Shown piece after piece: positions 39,201 to 49,974 of a stretch of 64,000 nucleotides of DNA. The translations under genes were made by a program, and so were the position numbers. The notes under the pieces are model-generated. The model was given only the letters and a program-made list of their open reading frames with translations, had not been told where the DNA came from and searched no databases. Source of the DNA: Bugulina stolonifera (Eukaryota; Bryozoa; Gymnolaemata; Cheilostomatida; Bugulidae); contig OW285189.1 in NCBI GenBank assembly GCA_935421135.1, forward strand, positions 21,702,298 through 21,766,297. Reading direction: 5' to 3'. Position 1 is the first letter of the stretch, and each line of letters starts with the position of its first letter.

Positions 39201-41119
39201 CATGATGGTAATCAACTGAAACCCATATTTTATGACTGTAACACACCTCACAACACACCTCACCCTTTGTAATAACTGCTGTAATTAATTAACATTTGTA
39301 GTAAGAATTATTATAGTAATAGTAGATAATAACCATTGTACATGTATGTAGAGATAAGCTTGTTTATTGATAGATGGCGACGCTGATATAACGGAGCACA
39401 ACTATGAAGATATTGCCACTATTACTAGCGTGTTAAAACTCTTCTTCAGACAACTTCCTGTCCCGTTAATCACATTTGAAGTGTATCCTAAACTCACAGC
39501 TTCAGGTGAGTCACTGATTCGGTACAATATGTATTTCGTGTAGTTAATCAGATCAGGGGTCTGATGGAATCGGAACTAGATTTCAATATTACAGAAAATG
39601 AATGAATGAATGAAGTAACTTGTTGGTCCTTTCCCTTCATTACCTTACCTAGCCGATGGTAGATTGGCCATCATGATATGCATTGATCGCATTCTATATA
39701 CTTTCAGTCACAAATGAAAGCAGTCTTGTTCGAGACGCACTACTAACGTTAAAGTCAGCATTAGCCCCTCTGCCAACTGCTCATTTCCAGACTCTTAAAT
39801 ATCTTATTAGTCACTTAAATAGGTAAGTATTTTCTTATTGGTCACCTAAATAAGTAAGTATTTTCTTATTGGTCACCTAATAAGTAAGTATTTTCTTATT
39901 GGTCACCTAAATAAGTAAGTATTTTCTTATTGGTCACTTAAATAGGAAGTATTTTCTTTGGTATTGTTAATCAACAACCTGATTCATCTGAAATTTAGAG
40001 GTTCTGGTAGTTTTGTTCATCTGATGGGAACAAACTGGTAGCAATGTGCCTAGTGGTTATTGTTTCAATACTGAAGGAGTCAATTGTACCAGTGTTAAAA
40101 TTTGATATGATCTTGTTACTATAATGAATTATTTATTTGGTCATATTGCTATGTTTTATATTTGTCCCTTTCCGATAACTGCACTGGCGATAAGTAGCAT
40201 TAATGGCAGTATTTATTTGTAGAAATTACTATTTCTTGCTATCCACTCTACATTTGCATTGTATCTACAATATACATGTATGTACAGTGCACTCCACTTG
40301 TGTGTTTGCGTTAGGCCTTAGAAAATGTGGATTATCTGTTAATTTGCTATGTAAGCTCTTGCACTGAGATAGTATTGTCACCCAGTGCATCACTGATTGG
40401 GTAGAATGACTGGCTCAAGTTTCTTAATTAGTTGGGTGAACTGAATCTCCGTAGATTTGTGCCCTTCACTCAATCAGCTGTTAGGTTTGTTAGATTGTAG
40501 TGTAGAAACTAAAACCTTTATAAATGATCAGCAGCTTTGCCTGCCATGATACCCTCATCATACTGTTGGCGTGGCATAGCATAGCATGTATGGGTACCCA
40601 TGTGGATACCCGTGTGGATACCCGTATGGATACCATGTGGATACCTTTCCTAATCTTTACATGATAAACTGCAACGACTAAATGGAGTAACTGAGTTGGA
40701 CTGTGTGCAACGGGTAGCATAGAGGAAGGAGAATCTACGGGCTGTAAATTGAAAATCTTTACAAAATTTGAATAAAATTAGCATAATTTTAGTTCCATTC
40801 CCTGGTTAATTAACTAGCTACAAGAATTACTGCCCAATATACGTGTTTCCGATGATAGACCTGGCCAAATGGAGTACAGGGTGTATAATTGTAATAATGT
40901 ATATTGTATATTCATCTGTTATGAATCCATTGGTGTTTTAGAGTAACGCATTACAAAGACAGAAATATGATGTCTGCTGAGAACTTGTCTATAATATTCG
41001 CCCCAACTATACTTCAGTCTCCGCAGAGTGACCCAATATCTGCAATGACTATTGGTAAAATAGAAGCCAAAGCAATCGAGGCACTCATTGTAAACTACAG
41101 TGCAATCTTTGAGAGATAA
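30222..41119 (+). CDS. CHN: Chimaerin: SH2-C1-RhoGAP Rac-GAP (14 exons)
   Basis: Exons: 30222-30248, 30331-30366, 32574-32605, 34286-34396, 34735-34938, 35257-35491, 35984-36046, 37186-37323, 37848-37938, 38308-38481, 38911-38988, 39374-39505, 39708-39822, 40942-41119; 537 codons with continuous phase. The SH2 domain starts at FHGEIS (residue 33), with the phosphotyrosine-binding Arg in LVRES at R55. A Pro/Gln/Ser-rich linker of about 130 residues follows. The C1 domain spans H279-C330. RhoGAP runs from about 360, with arginine finger R379 in GLYRVAG, K418/R422 and N493. The architecture and local sequence match vertebrate alpha2/beta2-chimaerin (about 459-468 aa); the longer length is in the linker. 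By family, it stimulates Rac GTP hydrolysis downstream of tyrosine-kinase and diacylglycerol signals. The first two short exons rest on phase and consensus only. Confidence 0.9.
32800..33125. repeat. 12-bp minisatellite with internal inversions
   Basis: Tandem units of the type TGACTACAGTAC/TGACTACAGTGC that flip orientation several times (GTAGTCAGTGCT), then drift into CTACTGTACAGG units. Each flip makes a perfect palindrome such as GACTACAGTACTGTAGTC near 32870, so the block can form cruciforms. It lies in chimaerin intron 3. Confidence 0.95.
33501..33749. repeat. 31-bp tandem repeat, eight copies
   Basis: Unit GTCACACCACATTCTCACAT plus TGAAATGAACA, eight copies with single-base changes. 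In chimaerin intron 3. Confidence 0.95.
35173..35256 (+). repeat. 42-bp duplication containing a splice acceptor
   Basis: Two copies (35173-35214 and 35215-35256) that each end in the acceptor CATCTCATAG. The second is used in my model for the exon at 35257. Use of the first would add 42 bp, fourteen open codons in frame. Confidence 0.85.
35600..35945. repeat. 29-bp minisatellite, about twelve copies
   Basis: Unit TGTGTATACATTGTATATGT plus GTACATGTG, period 29 bp, in chimaerin intron 6 and ending about 40 bp before the 35984 exon. All six frames stay open for long stretches, which creates false Cys/Tyr/Val- and His/Thr-rich proteins. Confidence 0.95.
39801..39952 (+). repeat. 31-bp repeat duplicating exon end and splice donor
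   Basis: The end of the RhoGAP exon at 39822 plus its donor (CACTTAAATAG|GTAAGTATT) is repeated about four more times into the intron with changes, giving three further GTAAGT sites. Use of any downstream donor places a stop right after the original junction, so it would truncate the GAP domain. Confidence 0.85.
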
Positions 41120-44100
41120 TCTTATATAGTACTGCGCTTCATTATATTATTGTAAACAACTGTTATCATTTCACAAGAATATCTCATCATAGTCATTGGA
41201 TTTTCTTGCTTTGAATTTGGAAAGTTGTGCATAATTTGGCATACAGTGGATAATTATCCACAGCACGTACTGTGGGTGGTTATCCACAGCACATACTGTC
41301 GGTGGTTATCCACAGCAAGTATTTACAATGCTCAACATATTTTCTACATTATTTGAATCTTCTTTAGAATAGGAATCTTAGGTTATTTAAGCCAAATTTC
41401 TTTGTTTTTATTGTTATTATTTTTGCACAGCATGTATTATTAATTACTGTATCTAATATATTATGGATTACATTGTATTTCTATTTCACTGCCCATACTC
41501 TTCAATAATCTCATTTATTACAGAAAAGAGCTGCTCCTTGTTTATAATTATTATTTGTACCTATAGAAGTGAACTTGGATGTAAATAATCAGTTTATAAT
41601 TCAAACAGTGTCATGTGTTGAGCACAGTGCATCCAATAACTTCATTTTATGTATTACTTATTGGAATTGGACATTAGCATGCAATCAGCTGCAGCAAAGT
41701 TTTTAGTTATGGAAGCTTGAATTTTTTGAATGAGAGTCAAGAAATTTCACTTCAACGTGTAAAAATAATTAAAAATACAGTTTTTTAATTATTCATTTAT
41801 TCATGGTCACACATACAGTCTCATTACCATCCTGCATCTCTGTACCTTTGACAGCGACGAGTGAAACCTCCCCACTTAATCACAAAATAATGATGATTTC
41901 CACTTTTTTCCAATAATAACATGTTTCAGTCATATTTGTAAATCTCAAAGCAAGAGGACCTGTTTGAATACAGTGTACAATTCATGCAGTCTGCATGTGT
42001 CTGCAGTGCAACTTCACTACAAGTTATAAGCTAGCTCTTTCGGAAAGGTGGAGGTAGGAATTATTCTACATGTAATATATACATATACCATATTGAACTG
42101 TTAGTGGATTCTTTACATGCACTAAGTAGAAGACAAGACTTGACTAGCACTGCTGTGTGTATGCTTATTATGGTGACCCGTAGGTCTGAGTTGCTCTTGT
42201 ATGCTTATAACTTCATAGGTATAACCCTAGTTGCAGTTGGCCTATACTGTACAGAACAGCCTAAAAAAACGGAATTAAAAAGTAATATCAGGTGCGGCTG
42301 AACATCGGGAGGGACGACTAAGACATAATAGTAGGCACCTCAGGTCCGTGGCAGGATATGTGCTCGACCTAGAATGAAAAACTATTATAGTGGCTTGTAT
42401 TTCTGCTTAGCAGAAGAAAACATCCCTTGCATATCAACAGACTAATGTCTCCAGTTCGGAAAAGTGGTTTTGCATTTTACTTGGCCTGGTAAACTTATGG
42501 TTTATGTGCCAGAAATGGGTAGAACACTTCTGGACTTCTGGACACTTACATGTAAACATAAGTCCCAAAGGCGCTGCCTTGGGAACAATCACAAGAAGGA
42601 AATCAGCACTAATTATGCATATTATAATATAGCCTACTAACAAACACAATGTTATACACAATGGTAGTACAAGAATTTTTGAACAATGATAAGCATTCAA
42701 CCAGAGGTAAGAATGTCATGATTATATTAGTCTATCTTATCAAATTTGTATTCAAGGAGTAACCAAAGCTTGGTTGACATATTATTATATGGCTGACAGA
42801 ATTTTATGCTGTTTTGCAGTCAAACATTATATACATGTACATGCACATGTATATGTACATGTACATGTACATGTACATGCACATGTATATCTAATATACA
42901 GTTTTAAAAAGCTAAGATTTCACATGAACTTTATAATTTTATGAGTTATGTGCATCAGCATGGACAAAACAAAAACTGCCATAGTAATATATTCCTCATT
43001 AGCCTGTATAATAACATTATAATGTGTCTGTGATACCTTGGTCATGGTAGAGGGTTGAGAAACCGGTGCCTATTACCGGAACCACAGAACAAGGCTACCA
43101 GGGAGATTGGATACAATTTAATAATTATAATGTCAACACCCATGTAATGAGGGCTTGAACAGTCTCTAAAGGCAAGTCCAGACTATTACAATTTTAGTCC
43201 AATAAGACAATCATATTTATTACATAATTTGATTGTTCAGTTGTCATTAATGGGAATAAGACAATAATAATACTTATTACTAGTAGTTATTGTTGCCACC
43301 CATAAAGACCTACATGTGCAAAACTTTTGGTTCATGACCATTGAGTGATCAATGTGAAGACACATTCTGCTCTGCCCCTTGTTTTTAAAACTCAAGCGCA
43401 TTAAATTTACTCTTTTGTCAGCCACTGAACAGTTTTTGCGTTTGGAGGTTGGTGTTCCAATACAATATATATAATAAACCAGTCAGTATCCTAAGACTGC
43501 ATATTAATTATAACTATTATTGTTTTGGAGCAAACTATTGTTAGATTGTTAGTTGATATTAATTCCTGCAGTAAATCATTGATTGTGATATGATACGATA
43601 CGATGCGATACAATGCGATATGATACGATGCGATGCGATATGACACGATGCGATACGATGCGATATGATATGATATGACATGACATGACATGACGCGATG
43701 CGATGCGATGTGATATGATATGATATGAAAGGCTAACAAAGAAATTATTGTCTGTGAAATAAGCAATTATAAATTATGCTCCCTAGATTACTGACTGTTC
43801 TATCATATTTCATAATGAGGAATGCCAACTTTCAGTTAAAAAAAAGTGTTAATCACTTTAATGAGTTTTAGCAGCTAGAGGCAGCATTAGTATGGCAGAG
43901 GGTACTGCTCACCTATAAGGTATATAGCAGCACAGGACACTTTTCCTTGCGTATTTGCAACGTTAGGCTGCTCTTGTAGCTACAAGTGCAGGCCACTGCT
44001 CGTGTTAACCGGGTCTCTGGTCATGTGCTGGACAGGGGTGGCTACAAAGAAAGGGCCTAAGGTCCTGTAGTAGCAGGCACCTGCATGGCACAATTCTAGT

Positions 44101-44180
44101 AGGCTTCATCAGGTGAGTGGTGAGTCTGAACTCCTAGGTAGCAAAATAGCTTCAGGTAAGTATAAGTTGTGTATTATGCT
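41120..44180. other. Intergenic after chimaerin
   Basis: No gene seen. It holds a 29-bp triplet repeat containing TTATCCACAGCA (41253-41325), an (ACATGT)-rich palindromic run (42830-42890) and a (GATAC/GATGC/GATAT)n block. Two less AT-rich patches (42285-42375 and 43880-44120) may be old repeats. Confidence 0.5.
43587..43728. repeat. Pentanucleotide microsatellite
   Basis: About 28 units of GATAC, GATGC, GATAT and GACAT variants in tandem. Confidence 0.95.
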
Positions 44181-44188
44181 GTATTCCA

Positions 44189-44689
44189 CGGGTGCCCAAT
44201 AAGGGGCCCGCAAGCTTTTGGGCAATTCTGCGGTTCTCCAGCTGTACTGAAAAAAACCTGTAAATTATTAGTAACATTATATATCATTGTAACAATATTG
44301 ATTCCAAACCGAATGATAATTACTGAATTCCCAAAAGAAGACTTCTAATAGAAATGTACTTGTACGCTGTTGAACTTTGTTGGACCCTCTGCGCTTTAAT
44401 TGCTGTATGTGCAATTGCATTATTATGCGTTTTAAATACATTTGACAGTATTTAATAACAAAACAAAGATAGCCTCAGTACCTTCTTAATTTCATACATA
44501 CATATACATATACATGTAGATAGAGCGATAGCTTGAAGTGTAAAATTTGTAGACCGTTTGTAATGTTGGATTCAACATTTATGAACCCAAAATGTTGGAA
44601 CCCGTCTACTTTTTGTACCACATGTGATTCTAAACCATGTGATTCACCCAAACCCTGACATTCAAAAGTAATTGGGCACCACTCCTGCT
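44189..44689. mobile_element. Non-autonomous hAT-like element
   Basis: The ends carry the inverted motif GGTGCCCAAT (about 44190-44200 and, complemented, 44671-44680). They are flanked by near-identical 8-bp repeats, GTATTCCA at 44181-44188 and GCATTCCA at 44690-44697. An 8-bp target duplication and a terminal GGGTGCCCAA motif suit the hAT superfamily. There is no transposase frame. Confidence 0.6.
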
Positions 44690-44699
44690 GCATTCCATC

Positions 44700-45239
44700 A
44701 GAGACTGTGCAAGCCCTTAACTATCCTTCAAGTATATACATGTACCATAAGCCCCGCCTCTGTAGGTAATATTGGTTGCCTCTAGAATTAGAGTATTTAC
44801 TGCCCGAGCCTGAATTGTATATTCATAACAGCATAAATGTACCTTGATTATAAATTATAAATTGTCATGTTATTAGTTTTTAGGTATTCAAATGCCAGAT
44901 GTGAGTGTGGTACACTGAGAGCTGGGTTCTGTAAACTAGAGGCTGCGCCATATTTCGAATCAACTACAAGATTTTAATTTAAATAGAATAGGAAAAACAT
45001 TATCAAGGCAAGAAGGTACTTGAAGACTTACCATGTAAGTTGTTGTCAGTTACTATATTATCATGCCATACGTTTTGTGCTGCCAGGATAGTGGTTCGTA
45101 GTTATAATTTGGCTCTTGGGAAATTAGATGTAGATCAAAATGAAGATTGATGGATTAATATTCTTCTAAGAAAATCATCAATGTACTTTATTCTGATTCT
45201 TATTTAAAATAGCTCTGTTGGAGACTATATCTGGAAAAA
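44700..45239. other. Upstream region of first sulfotransferase
   Basis: AT-rich. It may contain 5' UTR exons of the sulfotransferase gene; no promoter element stands out. Confidence 0.35.
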
Positions 45240-47969
45240 ATGATGAGAGGTGTTCTATCCAAAATATCCAAGTATAAACCTCTGCTTATATTGGCCATCT
45301 TGGCAATGCTGATGTTAGCACACAGGACTGATGTAAGTATATGTACAACGTAAACTTCTCTTATAAAGCAAGGTGACCATAAAGAAGTGCCTCATGAGTA
45401 GTTGGTTCAGTACACACGTACCCCTTAGTGCTCACTGACGAACTGGTGTAGTGGTTAGTGTGTATGTCCACTGTGCTAGGCTGTTAGGTGCTGCAGATGG
45501 GTTACTTTCACAGATGTAGAACCAAGTTTCTGGCTGCTCACAAATAGATTCTCTTGCAAGAAAAATATCATATAAACGTACATTGTAGTCTGTGCTCTAT
45601 AATTCCTTTCTGTGCTAAAGTTGTTGTTGACAGTCGATAGAAATAAAATTAGTTCCTAGAATTTTAGCTTGCACCTGCATTCATTCGATATAAATTTCAG
45701 GAGATGTCTCTATTGGATTTTATCCAAGAACATAATTAATGATACTTAACCTACTTAGTACATGCTTATGCTTATCTTAAATTTCAATTAAATCAGTTTT
45801 TTAACACTACTAGTCATAACTAGATCTAATTCCATGCATTACTTACATGTGTAATGTCATCACTATGCCCGGTTACTAGTTGGTCTACTGCATCTGCATG
45901 TACATATGCAGGTAATTTTGAATTTAGATTCTAGAAGTTATATTTATCTTAGATCACTGAAAGAAATAAAATACCTCTGAGCAAACTCCGACTTCTTGTG
46001 GGAGATGTTAAACCTAAATATGAATCCAGTGTGACCATGTTAGATCGTAGCAGAAGAATAGCTGAGATATGTTCACAGTGGCCATACAACAATACCAGGT
46101 AAAGTAGAGGAGATATTCATGCTACATACTCAGGTCATACACACAGACCTTCGGGTTGAAAATACTTTATGAGCTCTGTTTATTCCATTCATCTACACAG
46201 TTGATGACTCCATGTGTGTAAACCCAAATAATCCCACGCCTTGATAATACATGTAGGACGTTTTCTAATACAGGAAGTATGTAGGAGCTGGTAGAAGTAT
46301 TACCTCTGCAGTTGGTAACAGACTCTTGTACTGTCCAGTTCCGAAAGCAGCATGGTCAACATGGAAACGATTGTTCTACAGAGAAGTCGGATTGGAACAT
46401 TTAATGTCAGATTTATTTCAGTAAGTTACCTGCCACCAATGCGATCATTTTGCCTTGTACTATATAGTATATTGTATGTTGTATCACATTACATTACACA
46501 TTGTATTACACGTTTAATTAATAAATAATTAATATTATTTCAATGAATAATTTTACTTCTATGTGTTATTGATACATCCAAACAGAAATCTATCTAATCC
46601 TGGTACAATTCTGCCTGCACTTCTACATAATATCAAGTTGTCATATACCATATTATGTTTTCATATACCACAGTCCATATGTAATAGATAATATGCAAAG
46701 AGAAGTAAAATAGTAGAATAGACAGCGCTAAATGTCTGTGTTGTAGATAATGTCACACTACTACTGCAAAATGTGCTGGTTTTACTCTTTTCACAGGTTC
46801 TAATCTCCCTAAACAAGGCAGTTTGACCTACTAGTCTAATGTAACAATCATGGGCTATTAATCATAATAGAAAGTTGTCTTCCCTTAATTATTTTCTCTT
46901 GAATGTGCGAGAGGACAACTTCTTCTTGTGATTAATAGCTGATGAGTGACCGTCCATGCCTATTTAGTATAGTATGCACAATGTACAATTGCTATAAAGA
47001 CCTATTTTCATCAATATGCATGTAATATATATGTGATGTATGGGTGGGCAATCCATAATATGTATGCAGGTGGTACAGATAAAGTGTGTAACATATTATG
47101 CATGTGTAATAATTCCGAATTATCTTGTAGCACTGGTTTTCTTAGTCAGTGGGAGAAAGCGGGACTAAAAGTTATAAAAAATGTGAATACGACTCATTAC
47201 AAGCACAAACTTGTTTTCACCAGGTAAATAAATATTGTGAATACTAATTTTCAACTAAGTGTCAATTAGAATTATTTACCAGTTCACATTCACTTTACCA
47301 GTTCACATTCACTTTACCAGTTCACATTCACTTTACCAGTTCACATTCACTTTACCAGTTCTAAATTACACATACATGTCAAAGGAGAACACATCTGCCT
47401 AATAAATAGAAGCAGAAGATTTATTCAAGTTTATGTTGTTAATTCAATATTTATATAGGAACCCATATGGCAGATTGCTGTCGGCATATAAAGACAAAGT
47501 GCTGACTGACAATGGCAAATATGTTCGCCACTTTCAACATCCCTGTAAGACTTTCAATGATCCTCCATTACCAGCTCTAACATTTCCACAGTTTGTAAAA
47601 TGTATTATGCAAGAGGCCCATACCTACTACAATGATACGTCTGTGTTCGGGACAGGAGGTACTATGGACTACCACTGGAGACCGCAAACTCTACTGTGTA
47701 ACTTTTGTGAATCTAATTATAATATTATTGGACAGATGGAACATATAGATGAAGACCTTGTGGAAGCCTTAAGGAAGCTGCAAATGAACACTACATTAGT
47801 AAAAGAAAATGTATCACAGTCCAACAAGACTAAGCAGCTGCCACTCGCTTATTGGTACAACCAACTTGATTCTAGCTTACTAGATGAAATTAAGAAGTTT
47901 TATTCACACGATTTCGCGATTCTAGGTTATGACCCTAGACCACCTTCGTCTGCTACCAATCCGTTGTAA
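45240..47969 (+). CDS. Golgi carbohydrate sulfotransferase, copy 1 (5 exons, 329 aa)
   Basis: Exons 45240-45332, 45953-46098, 46274-46420, 47131-47223, 47459-47969; phases 0, 2, 2, 2. A type II membrane protein: short cytoplasmic N-terminus, membrane anchor about residues 13-27, then a lumenal catalytic domain. The 5'-phosphosulfate-binding loop is PKAAWSTWKR (103-112) and the 3'-phosphate-binding motif is RNPYGRLLSAY (160-170). Together these mark the HNK-1/CHST8-14 (Sulfotransfer_2) family, which moves sulfate from PAPS to glycans such as GalNAc-containing chains. Several N-glycosylation sequons are present. The acceptor sugar cannot be told from sequence. Start choice: two consecutive Met codons open the frame just before the anchor. 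A close paralogue lies 7 kb downstream. Confidence 0.88.
46853..46940. mobile_element. Short palindromic element of the GAAGTTGTC family
   Basis: Arms of about 32 bp: GGCTATTAATCATAATAG then AAGTTGTCTTCCC on the left, and the complement of AGCTATTAATCACAAG then AAGAAGTTGTCCTCTC on the right. It lies in intron 3 of the first sulfotransferase and is the longest member of a family seen at many sites in the window. Confidence 0.7.
47277..47360. repeat. 19-bp tandem repeat
   Basis: Just over four copies of TTTACCAGTTCACATTCAC in sulfotransferase copy 1, intron 4. Confidence 0.9.
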
Positions 47970-49018
47970 AAGAAGCATTATTAATATCACATGTTTTGAC
48001 TTTCGACCTAAATGCTATTTCGAATTACAAAGCACAGAATTGTAATGCTTGGTCATGTTTTATTTATTTAAGTATGTAAAAATGATGAATAAGATCAGTG
48101 TTACACTGCTACCAAACACAGTGAATGTTATTATTAAAACCCTCGCTACTACTACTTGCTATCATTTGTGAGTTTAAAAGTCGACTCTGCTAATAGGGGT
48201 CTCTGCAGTATTTGGTCAGTAGACAGGGATGGATTTACATGTGGAAAGGTAGCCAGAGTTCCTTATGAGGAGGTGGAGACAATTTCCTGCCTGCCTTTTA
48301 GTGGTGACCACGTACAATGTACAATGTACATCAATGATGGAGACCGACATTTACATTGATGATTATTATTACTGTTATAAATAATGCATGTATAAGATGA
48401 ACTGGGGATCATACTGCTGCAATGCAGATGAAATCTTTTTACAAGAATCACCTCAACAGACCATAGTCTAGCCTAAGTCAGTTCAAATTCAAACGATATG
48501 GTTGTAGATAACAGATTTCTACGAATGCTCTGCAAAAAAAGAGCTCCTTCCTTTTATTAGATAAGAGAAGACAAGTCTTGAGTACTTGAGAACAAAACCG
48601 TTCACCACTTTAGTATCTTTTATTAGATCTCATATTTACTTTACTAAACTACCACAAACAATCCAGAGGTTCCATGTTTAATTCCAGATAGTGTCCAATG
48701 AGTTTAGTTTACTTTATTATAGCTTTACTCTGCTATTGTCATCGCACGCCCCATGTTCCAAACATGGAAAAATAATTTTGTTACAAAGTTTGGACTTGAG
48801 ATTTTACCTTTCTCTATGCTTGAAACTCGAAAATGTTTAAATAGTATAGCGTTACAGTTACTACGGTTGACAGATACATCTAGTGTAGGTTTGTACTATA
48901 TCGTATATTGATTTACACACTGTCATTAATCAAATATTTGTCTCAGTATGCAGTTGAACTTTTGGTCAGGTACCAATGCTGTTTGGTTATTAGTTACATG
49001 TAAATAATCCCTAACAGT
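47970..49018. other. Intergenic, no supported gene
   Basis: Includes the 3' UTR of the first sulfotransferase; no canonical AATAAA close to the stop (AATAAG near 48088). A short open frame at 48156-48359 has no support. Confidence 0.45.
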
Positions 49019-49352
49019 TTAAAGCCTAGAGCAAACTGGAGGCGAAATTAGTCGCGTGACAAGTGGTGCCATTTTATTACGCTTTGCCCTTCCAAGCACA
49101 CTAGGCTCGGAACATTTGCGTTGGACTACTGGCTTGCGCATGTCCTGCCCTTATCCATAGCAAAGTTTTCGCGCGAAAATACGTAATGAACAGGCTGTTG
49201 ACCAATAGCACGCACGTGGCAAGTGAAAATATCAAACATGTTTGATCGAGGCGAAATCGCAAAATTAACCCAACGTGGCAGGGCCTCGCTCGTTTCTCGC
49301 AATTTCTCTAGCGGATTCCGCCTCATTTGCCTCCAGTCTGCACGGCCCTTAA
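49019..49352. mobile_element. MITE with TTAA ends
   Basis: A GC-rich block of about 330 bp bounded on both sides by TTAA. Imperfect terminal inverted repeats share ACTGGAGGC: AGCCTAGAGCAAACTGGAGG on the left, complement of GGGCCGTGCAGACTGGAGGC on the right. The GGGCC-type end points to PIF/Harbinger (TWA target), while TTAA would suit piggyBac; I cannot decide. No transposase is encoded. Confidence 0.65.
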
Positions 49353-49631
49353 CCAACTGGCACACCATTGTGGAATAACAGTAATAGTTTATTTGTACCA
49401 TTTCAAGGTTTTGCAATGGGCACTCATAATTAGAAGTTGTCCTCTCTCAATATATTTACTTTTCTTTTTCGCTCGAAAGCAGAAAATGAATTAAGAGTGG
49501 GCAATATTTCTAATTATATCCCATGTTCTAAGCTACGTAGTATGAATATGAGCTGCCTGCCTCTGAAAAAAACGCTTTACTGCTATTATGAAATACTGAT
49601 ATTGGTATATTTCTCTACCTCTACCTATATA

Positions 49632-49966
49632 CAGTGGTCAAAGTCTAAGAAAAGAGGTGGGGGGTCTCTAGGGAAGCAGACATAATTACTTGAGGGCGCG
49701 AAGAGCCCGAACGTGCGCACCGATGGGGAGGGGTGCCTGAGCGCCCTCTCAGAAATTGGAAACTTTATCAAAATTAGACACCGAAATGGTGCAAAATCTA
49801 AGAACTTCAGGTTAAAATATGGTCCGAGATCTTAAAGTAACATATGGTCCAATTAGTATTATTATTATAATAGTAATCTGTAGGGGAGTCTATCAGTCTG
49901 AGGGACCCCCTGAAATTTATGGTAGGGAGACTGCGTCGCCCCACGACCCCCCAACTTTGACCACTG
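49632..49966. mobile_element. Non-autonomous hAT element with exact 8-bp TSD
   Basis: Perfect 13-bp terminal inverted repeats, CAGTGGTCAAAGT at 49632-49644 and its complement at 49954-49966, flanked by identical 8-bp repeats CCTATATA (49624-49631 and 49967-49974). This is diagnostic of hAT-type insertion. The 335 bp interior has no transposase frame. Confidence 0.9.
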
Positions 49967-49974
49967 CCTATATA

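Noticed and set aside
43491..43766. 91-codon frame rich in SYHIASY repeats
   Set aside because: Translation of the GATAC/GATGC pentanucleotide block.
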